A stretch of DNA of 64,000 nt. Origin: Prosthecobacter sp. SYSU 5D2 (GTDB lineage: Bacteria > Verrucomicrobiota > Verrucomicrobiia > Verrucomicrobiales > Verrucomicrobiaceae). Below, in pieces: positions 1 to 8,588 of the stretch. The stretch lies in contig NZ_JBBYXL010000016.1 of NCBI RefSeq assembly GCF_039655865.1, forward strand, positions 1 to 64,000, given 5' to 3'. The notes beneath the pieces are model-generated. The model made no database searches, had not been told where the DNA came from, and saw only the letters and a list, made by a program, of their open reading frames with translations. The translations under genes were made by a program, and so were the position numbers. Each line of letters starts with the position of its first letter. The first letter of the stretch is position 1.

Positions 1-56
1 CTGTTGCGCCGATGATAGTTGGGCGATAGGCCCTGCGAAAGTAGGTCGCTGCCAGT
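1..56 (+). rRNA. rrf: 5S ribosomal RNA, 3' end (partial)
   Basis: The first 56 bases read as the 3' part of a 5S rRNA: the CGAAAGTAGGTCGCTGCCAG tail is the standard 5S 3' arm, preceded by the GCCGATGATAGT helix segment. The 5' part lies outside the window, so this is probably the end of an rRNA operon running on the + strand. A rho-independent terminator follows within 6 bases. The exact 3' end is uncertain by a few bases. Confidence 0.88.
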
Positions 57-61
57 TTATA

Positions 62-96
62 CCCCCTCCTTCAGCAATGAAGCGAGGGGGTTTTTT
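62..96 (+). terminator. Rho-independent terminator of the rRNA operon
   Basis: CCCCCT (62-67) pairs with AGGGGG (85-90), and the inner CTTC/GAAG bases extend the stem. It is followed directly by six T residues (91-96). It lies just after the 5S rRNA and before the cysH leader. Confidence 0.9.
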
Positions 97-148
97 ATGA
101 CACCTTTTAATTGCATACCTAACAGATATACTTTATCGGGAATCACTC

Positions 149-805
149 ATGACACCTGACGAAATCCAATCCGCCAACCAGCAGCTCCAGGGAGCCACCC
201 CACTTGAAATCATTCAGTGGGCCGTCAATCAGGCTCCTGATGCCTCCATTGTGACGACCAATTTCCGTCCCTATGAAGCGGTCATCCTACATCTGGCCAC
301 CCAAATTCAGCCGCAGATCCCAGCACTTTGGATTGACCATGGAACCAATCTTCCTGAGACCTATATCTTCGCTGAAAAAACTCGGGCTAAACTCAATCTG
401 AATCTCAAACCTTACCTCCCCAAAATGACCGCCGCCCATTGGCTGGCGCTCAATGGCGGCCAGGTCCCCATGCCAGATGAAGTGGAGCGTGTGGAATCCT
501 TCAGCCGCATCATGAAATTGGAGCCTTTCGAGCGCGGCATGACCGAGCTTGCCCCTAAAGTCTGGATCACTGCCCTTCGCAAAGAGCAGAATCCACAGCG
601 CGCCGCCACCCTCCAGCCAGTCATGTGGGATGCCAAATTCCAGTGCCTGAAGATCAATCCCATCCTCGAATGGACCCCGGTTGAAATGGATGCCTACCTC
701 GCCGAGCATGACCTCCCGAACGAGCGCACCTATTATGATCCCGCCAAAGGCGACGAAAAGCATGAGTGCGGTCTGCACGCCAAGCTGGTCACCGATAAGC
801 AGTAA
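149..805 (+). CDS. cysH: Phosphoadenylyl-sulfate reductase (CysH family)
   Basis: A 218-residue adenylyl/phosphoadenylyl sulfate reductase, which reduces activated sulfate to sulfite in the cytoplasm. The adenine-nucleotide alpha-hydrolase fold is recognisable from the TTNFRPYEAV loop near residues 38-47. The catalytic motif ECGLH is near the C terminus, with Cys207 as the nucleophile. The CC...CxxC cysteines that bind the Fe-S cluster in APS-specific reductases are absent, which argues for the thioredoxin-dependent PAPS type. It is the first gene of a cysH-cysD-cysN operon, 25 bp before cysD. A TATACT box near 127 could be a -10 element, but no matching -35 is clear. Confidence 0.88.
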   Translation: MTPDEIQSANQQLQGATPLEIIQWAVNQAPDASIVTTNFRPYEAVILHLATQIQPQIPALWIDHGTNLPETYIFAEKTRAKLNLNLKPYLPKMTAAHWLALNGGQVPMPDEVERVESFSRIMKLEPFERGMTELAPKVWITALRKEQNPQRAATLQPVMWDAKFQCLKINPILEWTPVEMDAYLAEHDLPNERTYYDPAKGDEKHECGLHAKLVTDKQ

Positions 806-830
806 TTTCCATCCTGATTTCTCCCGACGA

Positions 831-1739
831 ATGTCCTCCATCACGCATCTTCAGTTCCTCGAAAGCGAAGCGATCTTCATCCTTCGTGAAACCGCCGCCC
901 AGTTCCAGAAACCCGCGCTCCTTTTCTCCGGGGGCAAGGATTCAATTGTCATGGCCTGGCTTGCACGGAAGGCTTTTTATCCTTCCAAGCTCCCCTTCTC
1001 CCTGCTGCATGTGGACACCGGCCATAACTTCCCGGAGGCCATGACTTACCGTGACTGGTTCGTGGAGGAGATCGGTGCCCAGCTCGTCGTCGGCAGCGTG
1101 CAGAAGAGCATTGATGAAGGGCGTTCTCAGGAGGAGAAAGGCATCAACGCCAGCCGCAATAAATTACAAACCGTTACCCTCCTCGACACCATCGAAGAAC
1201 ACCAGTTCGATGCCTGCCTTGGTGGCGGCCGGCGCGATGAAGAAAAAGCACGCGCCAAAGAACGCTTCTTCAGCCATCGCGATGAGTTCGGCCAGTGGGA
1301 CCCCAAGAACCAGCGCCCGGAGCTCTGGAACATCTTCAACGGCCGCAAGCATTTCGGCGAGCACTTCCGCGTCTTCCCGCTGAGCAACTGGACCGAGATG
1401 GACATCTGGCAGTACATCCGCCAGGAAAACATCCCCCTTCCAAGCCTCTACTTCAGCCACAAACGCAAGATCATCGAGCGTCACGGCCAGCTCCTGGATA
1501 CCGAAACCGGCTTCATCCCCTTGCTGGATGAAGAGAAGCCGAAGATCAAAGAGATGGTCATCCGCTTCCGCACCGTCGGCGATGCCACCTGCACCGGCGC
1601 GGTCGAAAGCACCGCCAGCACCATTGACGACATCGTCGCCGAAGTCGCAGCCGCCCGCCAGACAGAACGCGGCACACGCGCCGATGACAAGCGCTCCGAG
1701 ACCGCCATGGAAGACCGCAAAAAAGAAGGCTATTTTTGA
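831..1739 (+). CDS. cysD: Sulfate adenylyltransferase subunit 2 (CysD)
   Basis: Small, catalytic subunit of ATP sulfurylase, which forms adenylyl sulfate (APS) from ATP and sulfate together with CysN. The PP-loop SGGKDS lies at residues 33-38. The 302-residue length equals the usual CysD length when translation starts at the ATG at 831 (MSSITHLQ). The open frame upstream of that ATG overlaps cysH and has no family similarity, so the longer start was rejected. The conserved C terminus ending EGYF is intact. Neighbours cysH and cysN fix its role in assimilatory sulfate reduction. Confidence 0.95.
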   Translation: MSSITHLQFLESEAIFILRETAAQFQKPALLFSGGKDSIVMAWLARKAFYPSKLPFSLLHVDTGHNFPEAMTYRDWFVEEIGAQLVVGSVQKSIDEGRSQEEKGINASRNKLQTVTLLDTIEEHQFDACLGGGRRDEEKARAKERFFSHRDEFGQWDPKNQRPELWNIFNGRKHFGEHFRVFPLSNWTEMDIWQYIRQENIPLPSLYFSHKRKIIERHGQLLDTETGFIPLLDEEKPKIKEMVIRFRTVGDATCTGAVESTASTIDDIVAEVAAARQTERGTRADDKRSETAMEDRKKEGYF

Positions 1740-1785
1740 TTCCAACGAGACCCGCCTGCAACGCAACCTATACTTTTCTGATCAC

Positions 1786-3126
1786 ATGGACGTTCTCGTC
1801 AACCCTACCGAATCCTCCCTTCTCCGTTTCACCACCGCTGGCTCCGTGGATGATGGCAAAAGCACCCTCATTGGCCGTCTGCTGTATGATTCCAAATCCA
1901 TCTTCGAAGACCAGCTTCTCGCCGTCGAAGAATCTTCCAAGCGTCGCGGTGATGGCCACGTCAACCTGGCCCTCCTGACCGATGGCTTGCGTGCCGAGCG
2001 TGAGCAGGGCATCACCATTGATGTCGCCTATCGTTACTTCGCCACACCGAAGCGCAAGTTCATCATCGCGGATACACCTGGCCACATCCAGTACACCCGC
2101 AACATGGTCACGGGTGCTTCCACGGCAGACCTCGCCATCATCCTCATTGATGCGCGTCTGGGCGTCATCGAGCAAACCATGCGCCATACTTACCTGGCAA
2201 GCCTGCTGCGCATCGGGCATGTCGTCCTCGCGGTGAACAAGATGGACCTCGTGGATTTTGACGAGGCTGTTTATAATAAGATTGTCAGTGACTACATGGC
2301 CTTCGCCGGCGGCTTGGAAAACCTGCCGAAAATCTGCCCCATCCCGATGAGTGCGCTCAATGGCGATAACGTCGTGGAACGTTCCGCCAGCACGCCATGG
2401 TACACTGGCCCCAGCCTGCTGGAGCATTTGGAAAACGTGCAGGTCTATGCCGAGACGGCTGCCGATGCTGCACGCTTCCCTGTGCAGTGGGTTATTCGTC
2501 CGATCTCGGACGCAGCCGATGCACGCCTTGGAAATCTTCATGATTATCGCGGCTTCGCCGGCCGCATGGCCAGCGGCACTTTCCGGACGGGTGATGAAGT
2601 CATCGCCTATCCCTCCGCGATGAAGTCCACCATCACCGGCATTCACACGTTTGAAGGCCCGCAGGAAGAGGCCATCCCGCAGCTCAGCTACAGCCTGACC
2701 CTGGCAGATGAAATTGATACGAGCCGTGGCGGCATGATCGTGAAGGCCAGCGAGCCTGTCGAAACCAACCAGGAGTTCGATGCCATGATCTGCTGGTTTG
2801 CCGACAAGAAGACCCTCAAACCCCGCAGCCGCTTTCACCTCCGCCACACCACCAACGAAGTGCGCGCCGTGGTCACCGATGTCCTTTACAAAGTGAACAT
2901 CAGCACTCTGGAAAAATCCCAGGAGAGCAAGGAATTCAGCCTCAATGACATCGGCTCCATCCGCCTGCGTGTCTCGGCCCCCATCTTCTTTGATTCCTAT
3001 TCCAAGAACCGCACCACCGGCAGCTTCGTCCTTGTGGATGAGCAGACGAATAACACTGTTGCAGCCGGAATGATTATTCGCCCCGTCGCAGACGCTGCGG
3101 ATGAAGACTCTGAAGTGGTGATTTAA
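1786..3126 (+). CDS. cysN: Sulfate adenylyltransferase subunit 1, GTPase (CysN)
   Basis: Regulatory GTPase subunit of ATP sulfurylase, a translation-factor-type GTPase of 446 residues. Motifs seen: G1 GSVDDGKST (19-27), G3 DTPGH, G4 NKMD and G5 SAL, followed by beta-barrel domains. The start chosen is the ATG at 1786 (MDVLVNPTE), 46 bp after the cysD stop; the longer open frame lies inside cysD. The protein ends after the EF-Tu-like domains, so it carries no fused APS kinase (CysC) domain such as NodQ-type proteins have, and no cysC follows in the window. A strong hairpin lies 30 bp downstream. Confidence 0.95.
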   Translation: MDVLVNPTESSLLRFTTAGSVDDGKSTLIGRLLYDSKSIFEDQLLAVEESSKRRGDGHVNLALLTDGLRAEREQGITIDVAYRYFATPKRKFIIADTPGHIQYTRNMVTGASTADLAIILIDARLGVIEQTMRHTYLASLLRIGHVVLAVNKMDLVDFDEAVYNKIVSDYMAFAGGLENLPKICPIPMSALNGDNVVERSASTPWYTGPSLLEHLENVQVYAETAADAARFPVQWVIRPISDAADARLGNLHDYRGFAGRMASGTFRTGDEVIAYPSAMKSTITGIHTFEGPQEEAIPQLSYSLTLADEIDTSRGGMIVKASEPVETNQEFDAMICWFADKKTLKPRSRFHLRHTTNEVRAVVTDVLYKVNISTLEKSQESKEFSLNDIGSIRLRVSAPIFFDSYSKNRTTGSFVLVDEQTNNTVAAGMIIRPVADAADEDSEVVI

Positions 3127-3155
3127 GGCGGGTTAAGCAACTCTTATCTAAGATC

Positions 3156-3199
3156 TGACGGGACGGCATGCACACTCTTCATACCGTCCCGTCATGTTT
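3156..3199. terminator. Hairpin terminator between convergent genes
   Basis: A perfect 11-bp inverted repeat, TGACGGGACGG (3156-3166) and CCGTCCCGTCA (3184-3194), with a 17-base loop and a short TGTTT tract. It sits between cysN (+) and the convergent gene ending at 3218 (-), so it may end transcription from both sides. The T tract is weak. Confidence 0.7.
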
Positions 3200-3217
3200 C
3201 CCATGGGGATGCGAAGG

Positions 3218-3760
3218 TTAATTTCCCGCCGTCGCAGCACTGGAGAAGATCACCGCATGCTTGTCATAGGAAGCATTGGCACCTGACAGATCGGCAAGGT
3301 ACTGGATGGCGTCCGTCAGAGGCAGATTACGAATGCTTAAAGTAAGAGTTTTCGCGGCGAGCGCGGGGTCCTTGATGATGATGTTTGGAATCACCTTGCC
3401 GTCGCTGGCTGTCTTGGAGAGCACCCGCAGGCCTTCCACAGCCTCGGCCAGAGTCACCTCGGTGAATTCAATTTTAGGAATCACAACGGATTCATAACTC
3501 TTCCGCACGGTCGTGACTCCAGACTTCTTCTGGGTACGAATCTGGGCCAGCAGGGCTTTGGTTTCAAAGTGGCGAGGATTGCTCGCCTCCACCTGGGTCA
3601 GAAGCTGGTAGGCCAACTCAATGTCGCCTTTGTAATAGGCGGCGCGGCCCATCTGGAACATTTCGTTTACATCATCCGCCGCTTGGGCAGTCATTGAGCA
3701 GGCAGCCAGGGTGGTGATGAACGCCAAACGAACTCCGACACGTTGAAGAAGTGCTTTCAT
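3218..3760 (-). CDS. Exported TPR/STN-like protein of unknown function
   Basis: A 180-residue exported protein when started at the ATG at 3760 (MKALLQRVG), which is followed by a hydrophobic signal sequence with either a lipobox-like LAAC or an AQA|AD cleavage site. The mature part begins with a TPR-like helical hairpin (MFQMGRAAYYKGDIELAYQL). It ends with a segment (EVTLAEAVEGLRVLS... KTLTLSIRNLPLTDAIQYLA) that resembles the STN/secretin short domain found in Verrucomicrobiota envelope proteins. Domain assignment is by eye. The longer start at 3820 lies upstream of the signal peptide and was rejected. No partner gene is adjacent. Confidence 0.6.
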   Translation of the reverse strand: MKALLQRVGVRLAFITTLAACSMTAQAADDVNEMFQMGRAAYYKGDIELAYQLLTQVEASNPRHFETKALLAQIRTQKKSGVTTVRKSYESVVIPKIEFTEVTLAEAVEGLRVLSKTASDGKVIPNIIIKDPALAAKTLTLSIRNLPLTDAIQYLADLSGANASYDKHAVIFSSAATAGN

Positions 3761-3884
3761 AGGGTGGGGGGATAGTTGGATTAACCCAATCATTTCAACA
3801 GGAAAGGCTCTGAAAGACAAGCCTGTAATTGCATCAAGGCCTAATCAAAGGTTCGGCAAAGCCCGACGAGGCGTAAACACATCA

Positions 3885-4622
3885 ATGCCCAGCTCACGCC
3901 TCCATTTTCTGCGCCTTCTCCTGGCGCTGCCTCTCGCATCCTGCAGGGTGATATTGCCAGAAGCAGCCCGCCCCGTGCGCAAGCTGATCTATGAAGCGCC
4001 CACTGGCAGGGCCACGGAGCTAGTGGTCCTGCTCCCTGGGCGCCACAGCAAGCCGGAAGAATTTGTCCGGGAGGGCATCGTCCGTCAGGTGCAGGAAAAG
4101 CGTCCCGGATCCCGCATCATCGTGCCGGATCTTCATTTGCGATACTACATGGAGCGCACGGCCAGCCAGTGCCTATGGGAGGAGATCATCCATCCGGCCC
4201 GGCAGAAGGGATTGCCAGTCACGCTCATGGGAGTTTCCTTGGGCGGACTGGGGGCGCTCATCACCTGGCTGGAGCACCCACAAGACATCCGCCAGGTTCT
4301 GCTGCTGGCCCCATATTTAGGGGAGGAGGAACTGATGACCGAGATCCGCGAGAACGGCCTGGCAACGTCTGGTTTTCCTTTGAAGGAGCCCCACAATCAG
4401 GAAGATGCCATGCGCCTGCTTTGGGTGAAAATGCATAAACTAAAGTCCCTGGCCACCTCTCCAGCCCTGCCAATCCGGCTGTCTTGTGGGCGAAAAGACC
4501 GCCACCTCTCAGCCAATCGCCTTTTTGCAGAGCGTTTCCTGTCCCCTGAGCAGTATCAGGAAGTGGCAGGGGGACATGACTGGGCGGCTTGGCGGCAGGG
4601 TGCGGCCTGGCTGCTGCGGTGA
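3885..4622 (+). CDS. Alpha/beta hydrolase lipoprotein
   Basis: A 245-residue serine hydrolase-like protein with an N-terminal signal and probable lipobox (PLASC, Cys20). The nucleophile elbow GVSLGG lies in mid-protein. An acid candidate in the GRKDRH segment and a histidine in GGHDW near the C terminus complete a plausible catalytic triad. The substrate cannot be inferred. It is the first of three closely spaced + strand genes (hydrolase, acyltransferase, acetyltransferase), which need not share a pathway. Confidence 0.75.
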   Translation: MPSSRLHFLRLLLALPLASCRVILPEAARPVRKLIYEAPTGRATELVVLLPGRHSKPEEFVREGIVRQVQEKRPGSRIIVPDLHLRYYMERTASQCLWEEIIHPARQKGLPVTLMGVSLGGLGALITWLEHPQDIRQVLLLAPYLGEEELMTEIRENGLATSGFPLKEPHNQEDAMRLLWVKMHKLKSLATSPALPIRLSCGRKDRHLSANRLFAERFLSPEQYQEVAGGHDWAAWRQGAAWLLR

Positions 4623-4664
4623 GACCCTTGCACTCAGCCGTCACACCTCTATGAGTAGGTGTTC

Positions 4665-5294
4665 ATGGCCAAGATACGGATCAAAAACATCGGCAAGGTG
4701 ATCGCGCTGCTCATGCGGGGCATCGGGGCCACTTTGCGGTTTGAGGTGGAGGACAAAGCGGGCGCTTTTAATACCTCGCGCACGGGCTGGATCTGGGCCT
4801 TCTGGCATAACCGCATGTTTGTCATCCCTTACATCCATGAGCTATGGTTTGCCCACATTCCGGGGGCCATCCTCAGTAGCCCCAGCGGTGATGGGCAGAT
4901 CATCGCGGACGTCTGCGCCACCTTCGGTTTTGAAGCCGCCCGTGGCTCCAGCTCGAAGCCGCAAAAGGGCCTTGCGGCCCTCATCATGATGGCGGAAAAG
5001 GTGAAGGAAGGCCGGGACATTGGCATCACCCCGGATGGCCCGCGCGGCCCGCTTTATCACCTGCAGCCGGGCATCATCAAGCTCGGTCAGCTCACCGGCG
5101 GCACCATCGTCCCCGTGCGGGTGGAATACAGCCGTGCCATCCGTTTTAAAACCTGGGACCAGTTCCTCCTTCCCCTCCCCTTTTCCACCGTCCGTGTGAT
5201 CTTTGAGCCTACGATGACAGTGCCGCGCAAGATGACCGAAGAGGAGTTTGAAGCCCAACGTCTCCAACTGGAACAGGCCATGGGCGGGGACTGA
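4665..5294 (+). CDS. Lysophospholipid acyltransferase-like protein (DUF374)
   Basis: A DUF374-type acyltransferase of about 209 residues. The family is related to LPLAT/LpxL acyltransferases and is thought to act on membrane lipids or lipid A. Seen: FWHNRMF with the H-x-x-R type motif, the SSPSGDGQIIADV segment, a conserved GxxRGSSSK stretch, and TPDGPRGP, the most characteristic motif. The ATG at 4665 is preceded by a weak TAGGTG; a GTG two codons upstream (4659) is an alternative. It is probably associated with the inner membrane. Confidence 0.82.
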   Translation: MAKIRIKNIGKVIALLMRGIGATLRFEVEDKAGAFNTSRTGWIWAFWHNRMFVIPYIHELWFAHIPGAILSSPSGDGQIIADVCATFGFEAARGSSSKPQKGLAALIMMAEKVKEGRDIGITPDGPRGPLYHLQPGIIKLGQLTGGTIVPVRVEYSRAIRFKTWDQFLLPLPFSTVRVIFEPTMTVPRKMTEEEFEAQRLQLEQAMGGD

Positions 5295-5341
5295 GAGCCA
5301 GCTTGACACCCAAGGGAGTTTCCGCAGACTCTCAAGAATCT

Positions 5342-5872
5342 ATGCGTGAAATGCTATCAGACGGAGTCATTACCCTGCACCGGTATACCTTGCAGGATGC
5401 CGATGATCTCCATACAGCTGGCCTTGAATCTGTGACGGAGGTTTACCCATGGCTGCCCTGGTGCCACCCAGACTATACTCTCGAGGAGGCCGCGTCCTGG
5501 ATCACCGGGGAAGAACATGCTTGGGAGGAGGGTCGTAATTACGAGTTTGTCATCCGCACCCAGGAGGGTGCCCACGTCGGAGCAGTCGGGCTCAATGGCC
5601 TGCATCATGTCAAGGGCGTGGCCAATCTAGGCTACTGGGTGCGCACTAGCCAGACCGGTCGCGGCTACGCCTCCCGCGCCGCCCGGCTGCTGGGTGAGTT
5701 TGGCCTGCAAGACCTCAAACTCAAGCGGCTAGAAATCGTGGCCTGCGTCACCAATGTGGCGAGCATAAAAGTCGCCGAGAAGTCAGGCGCTTTGAGGGAA
5801 GGCATCTTGCGCAACCGCATTCAGCTTCACGGGAAGTCCCATGATGCAGTCATGCATTCGCTCATCCCCTGA
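5342..5872 (+). CDS. GNAT family N-acetyltransferase (RimJ/RimL-like)
   Basis: A 176-residue acetyltransferase using acetyl-CoA. The RimJ/RimL-type layout is visible: ITLHRYTLQDADDL at the N terminus, a WITGEEHAWEEG helix, the central beta strand GAVGLNGL, the acetyl-CoA loop with QTGRGYASRAARLL (the Q/R-x-x-G-x-G/A equivalent), and the C-terminal NVASIKVAEKSGALREGILR motif typical of this subfamily. The ATG at 5342 was chosen over an upstream TTG that would add a region without similarity. The substrate is unknown. Confidence 0.85.
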   Translation: MREMLSDGVITLHRYTLQDADDLHTAGLESVTEVYPWLPWCHPDYTLEEAASWITGEEHAWEEGRNYEFVIRTQEGAHVGAVGLNGLHHVKGVANLGYWVRTSQTGRGYASRAARLLGEFGLQDLKLKRLEIVACVTNVASIKVAEKSGALREGILRNRIQLHGKSHDAVMHSLIP

Positions 5873-5896
5873 ATCCCCCTTGCCTCTCGGCAATAT

Positions 5897-6838
5897 TCAC
5901 ACCACCGAATCCGCCGCCAGCGCGGCATTGCCGATGATGCCGGATTCATTACTGAAGCGAGCCGGGACGATCTGCAGGCGCTCCCAGACCACGGTGCTGA
6001 GCATGGACTGGACTTTGCGCTTCAGAGGATCAAAAATCAGGTCACCGGCCTGGGCCACCCCGCCGCCGATCACGAAAGCGTCTGGGTTCAGCAGCCAGGC
6101 GATGCTGGAGAGGGCGGTGCCCAGCCAGTCGGCGATTTCATCCCAGATCTGCCGGGCGATGTCATCACCTGCTTTGGCGGCTTCAGCGATCATCTTGGGG
6201 GTGCATTCCTCCAGGGTCTTCTTAACGTGAGCCTCCGCATAGCGTTGCACTGCGTGCTCCGCGATCTCCCGGTTGCCCGTGTATTTTTCCAGGGCGCCCA
6301 GATTGCCGTAGTGCCCGGCGCGACCGTCACTGTCGATGCTCATCTGGCCGATTTCCCCCGCTGCACAGCCGCTGCCGCGATAAAGTTGGCCGTTTAAAAT
6401 GAGCCCGCCGCCAATGCCGGTGCCCATGGTCAGGGCGACGACGTTGTTCAGCCCACGACCTGCGCCGTAGCGGAATTCCGCATAGGCCATCGCATTGGCA
6501 TCATTTTCCACCACCACCGGCAGGCCTGTTTTTTCACTTAGAATGGCCTTCAGCGGCACATGCTTCCAGCCTGGGACATTCGTCAGCACATGGACAAAAC
6601 CGTGGTCAAAGTCCACGAGCCCCGGTACGCCTACGCCGATGGCGGCAATGTCGGGATAGGTCTCGCGCAACTTGGCCACCCGGAGGGCCATCTCGCCGAT
6701 CAATGCGGCAGGTCCGGGAAAATCAGCCGTGGGGATGGGGGCATCCGTGGTGAGCAATTCGCCGTCCCGGCAGACACCCAGCTTCACTGAGGTGCCGCCG
6801 AAATCAATGCCAACTGAGGTGATGGATCTTTCAGACAT
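5897..6838 (-). CDS. ROK family sugar kinase lacking the zinc motif
   Basis: A 313-residue ROK (repressor/ORF/kinase) family protein without a DNA-binding domain, so probably a glucokinase-type hexose kinase. Seen: the phosphate loop DFGGTSVKLG (12-21), the catalytic-base motif ENDANA (Asp113), and the second phosphate motif GTGIGGGLILNG. The family zinc site is lost: the usual GExGH reads GEIGQ (Gln165), and the CxCGxxGCLE block reads GHYGNLGALE, with all three cysteines replaced. The start is the ATG at 6838 (MSERSITSVG); the 26 extra codons upstream are not family-like. It lies convergent to the GNAT gene. Confidence 0.85.
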   Translation of the reverse strand: MSERSITSVGIDFGGTSVKLGVCRDGELLTTDAPIPTADFPGPAALIGEMALRVAKLRETYPDIAAIGVGVPGLVDFDHGFVHVLTNVPGWKHVPLKAILSEKTGLPVVVENDANAMAYAEFRYGAGRGLNNVVALTMGTGIGGGLILNGQLYRGSGCAAGEIGQMSIDSDGRAGHYGNLGALEKYTGNREIAEHAVQRYAEAHVKKTLEECTPKMIAEAAKAGDDIARQIWDEIADWLGTALSSIAWLLNPDAFVIGGGVAQAGDLIFDPLKRKVQSMLSTVVWERLQIVPARFSNESGIIGNAALAADSVV

Positions 6839-6978
6839 AGAAGGGGCGCGGAGGATGCGCGGGGCATCGTGTGGCGCAAGGACAAAAGGTGAAGGGCCTC
6901 CGGTCCGCCCTTCCATCGGAATCAGCTCCAGCCGGGTATCAGGCTGGGTGGTGATACTTCAAAAATGTCCTTCGTGGG

Positions 6979-7860
6979 CTATTGCAGCCCAGGTTCCGCA
7001 GGCCGCACCTCTTCAGGGGCAACCGGTGGCGCCGTCACCGATGCCGGGGCGGGCAGAGTGGTGATGGTGGCTGTGCCTGGGGCCGTTGCCCCTGTGGTGA
7101 CATCGGGTCCTGGACCATTTGGATCATCAGGTTCCAGGGCGGTCGCTTCCTCGGCCTTTTGCGCTGCATCGGCTGCTTTTTTCTTGGCAGCCGCCAGCTT
7201 GGCCGCATTGGCTTTAGACTTCGCATTGGACTGTTTCAAATATGTCGCGTAGTCCGGGCCGCTGCCCACGATGGTCACGGGTGTGCCAAGCGTCACGTTC
7301 TGATAGATAGTGCCTGCGAATTTGGACGGCAGGCGGATGCAGCCGTGGGAGGCGCGGCGCCCCGGACGGGGAATCGGGCCGATGTGCATGCCCACACCAT
7401 CGTTGGTCAGGCGCATGAAGTAAGTCATCTTGGCGGCTTCAAAGCGGCCTCCGGGCGGTAACAGGTCGCGTCCCTGCTTAAAGTCGGAATTGATCAGTTT
7501 GCCATTGGCATCGTAGCCCTTGCCATAAAGGTTGGACACTTTGTCCTGCACCTTCTCGATGATCTTGAATTCCCCGGTGGGAGTCGGAAAGCTGGTGATG
7601 CCGGTGGCCACATAGGTCCAGCCGATTTCATCATCGCCGTTGTAGAGAGTCGCGATCTGCTCATCCACATTGATTTTGATGGAGGTGATGCTTTTGCCTT
7701 GCCCCTTCCATTCATACAGTCCCGTGCGCTTGGCGGCTTCCGCAGGGGCAGGCGGGGGTTCTGCCGGTGGAGTTTGACAGGAAGTCAGCCAAAGGGCAGC
7801 CAAAAGAGCGGTAGTCTGGGCTGCGAAGCGCAGGAAGCGGATGGGGGGCATAATCGCCAT
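6979..7860 (-). CDS. L,D-transpeptidase lipoprotein (YkuD/ErfK family)
   Basis: A 293-residue periplasmic lipoprotein that probably cross-links or modifies peptidoglycan. Its lipobox is LTSC (Cys28). The YkuD catalytic region is clear: HIGPIPRPGRRASHGCIRL, with the SHGC cysteine as nucleophile. A long Ala/Lys-rich helix and a Pro/Ala/Thr-rich tail follow the catalytic domain, perhaps a wall-spanning linker. The start at 7860 is supported by a GAGGG Shine-Dalgarno 7 bases upstream. It is 30 bp downstream of the phosphatase gene on the same strand. A second L,D-transpeptidase is at 59853. Confidence 0.9.
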   Translation of the reverse strand: MAIMPPIRFLRFAAQTTALLAALWLTSCQTPPAEPPPAPAEAAKRTGLYEWKGQGKSITSIKINVDEQIATLYNGDDEIGWTYVATGITSFPTPTGEFKIIEKVQDKVSNLYGKGYDANGKLINSDFKQGRDLLPPGGRFEAAKMTYFMRLTNDGVGMHIGPIPRPGRRASHGCIRLPSKFAGTIYQNVTLGTPVTIVGSGPDYATYLKQSNAKSKANAAKLAAAKKKAADAAQKAEEATALEPDDPNGPGPDVTTGATAPGTATITTLPAPASVTAPPVAPEEVRPAEPGLQ

Positions 7861-7890
7861 ACTACCCTCATACGATCTTGCACTCAAGAG

Positions 7891-8550
7891 TCAGCATGAT
7901 TTGTCGAAGATTTCGAGCAGTTCGCCCGGATTCGAAATAACATGAACGGCACCATTGTCCCTCAATTCCGTCACCGAGCGGAAGCCCCAGTCCACCCCAA
8001 TGGCCAGCATGCCGGAGCTTTTGGCAAACTGCATGTCAATGCCCGAATCCCCTACATAGGCGCATTCATGGATGTCCACGCCGAGCATCGCCGCTGCCTC
8101 GTGAGCCCCCGCAGGGTCCGGCTTGCGTGGCACCTCCAGGCGCTGGCCGAGGATGAGGTCAAAGAAGCCTGCGCCGAAAAAATGCTCCGTCATCGGCACG
8201 GTAAAACGGTGCGCCTTGTTGGAGATGACGCCGGTTTTGAGACCGCGTTTTTTGAGCTCATTCAAATTCTTCACAATGTCCGCATAAGGCTCCGTCTGCT
8301 GCTTCCAGAGGGTGTCGTAAAGGCTGCGGTATTCCTCGGTGCAGATGCGGATCAGCTCCTCACTCCGCACCGCTTCCGGCAGGGCGCGCTCCACCAGTTT
8401 CTCCATGCCATCGCCCACCATCTGCTTGAAGATTTCCACCTCACAGCGCGGATAGCCGCGTGCATCGAGCATGCGGTTGATGGATTCGGCAATGTCTGCC
8501 AGGGAATCAATGAGCGTGCCGTCCAGGTCGAAGATGAATGCTTTGAGCAT
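7891..8550 (-). CDS. gph: HAD hydrolase, phosphoglycolate phosphatase-like
   Basis: A 219-residue subfamily IA HAD phosphatase with motif I DLDGTLIDS, motif II VISNK, the catalytic Lys in RKPDP, and motif III GDSGIDMQFA. The cap sequence and length fit phosphoglycolate phosphatase, which removes 2-phosphoglycolate formed during DNA repair or oxygenase side reactions. Pyrophosphatase-type activities cannot be excluded by sequence alone. It lies between two - strand exported-protein genes, with short gaps suggesting co-transcription. Confidence 0.83.
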   Translation of the reverse strand: MLKAFIFDLDGTLIDSLADIAESINRMLDARGYPRCEVEIFKQMVGDGMEKLVERALPEAVRSEELIRICTEEYRSLYDTLWKQQTEPYADIVKNLNELKKRGLKTGVISNKAHRFTVPMTEHFFGAGFFDLILGQRLEVPRKPDPAGAHEAAAMLGVDIHECAYVGDSGIDMQFAKSSGMLAIGVDWGFRSVTELRDNGAVHVISNPGELLEIFDKSC

Positions 8551-8588
8551 CCCATCACTTGGCCCGGATTGCCCGCCGGTTCAAGGAC

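Noticed and set aside
111-132. TTGCAT and TATACT as a -35/-10 promoter for cysH
   Set aside because: The boxes are only 10 bp apart; no properly spaced -35 was found, so only the -10-like box is mentioned.
1768-2847. A 359-codon open frame antisense to cysN
   Set aside because: Shadow of cysN; no signal, motif or start context.
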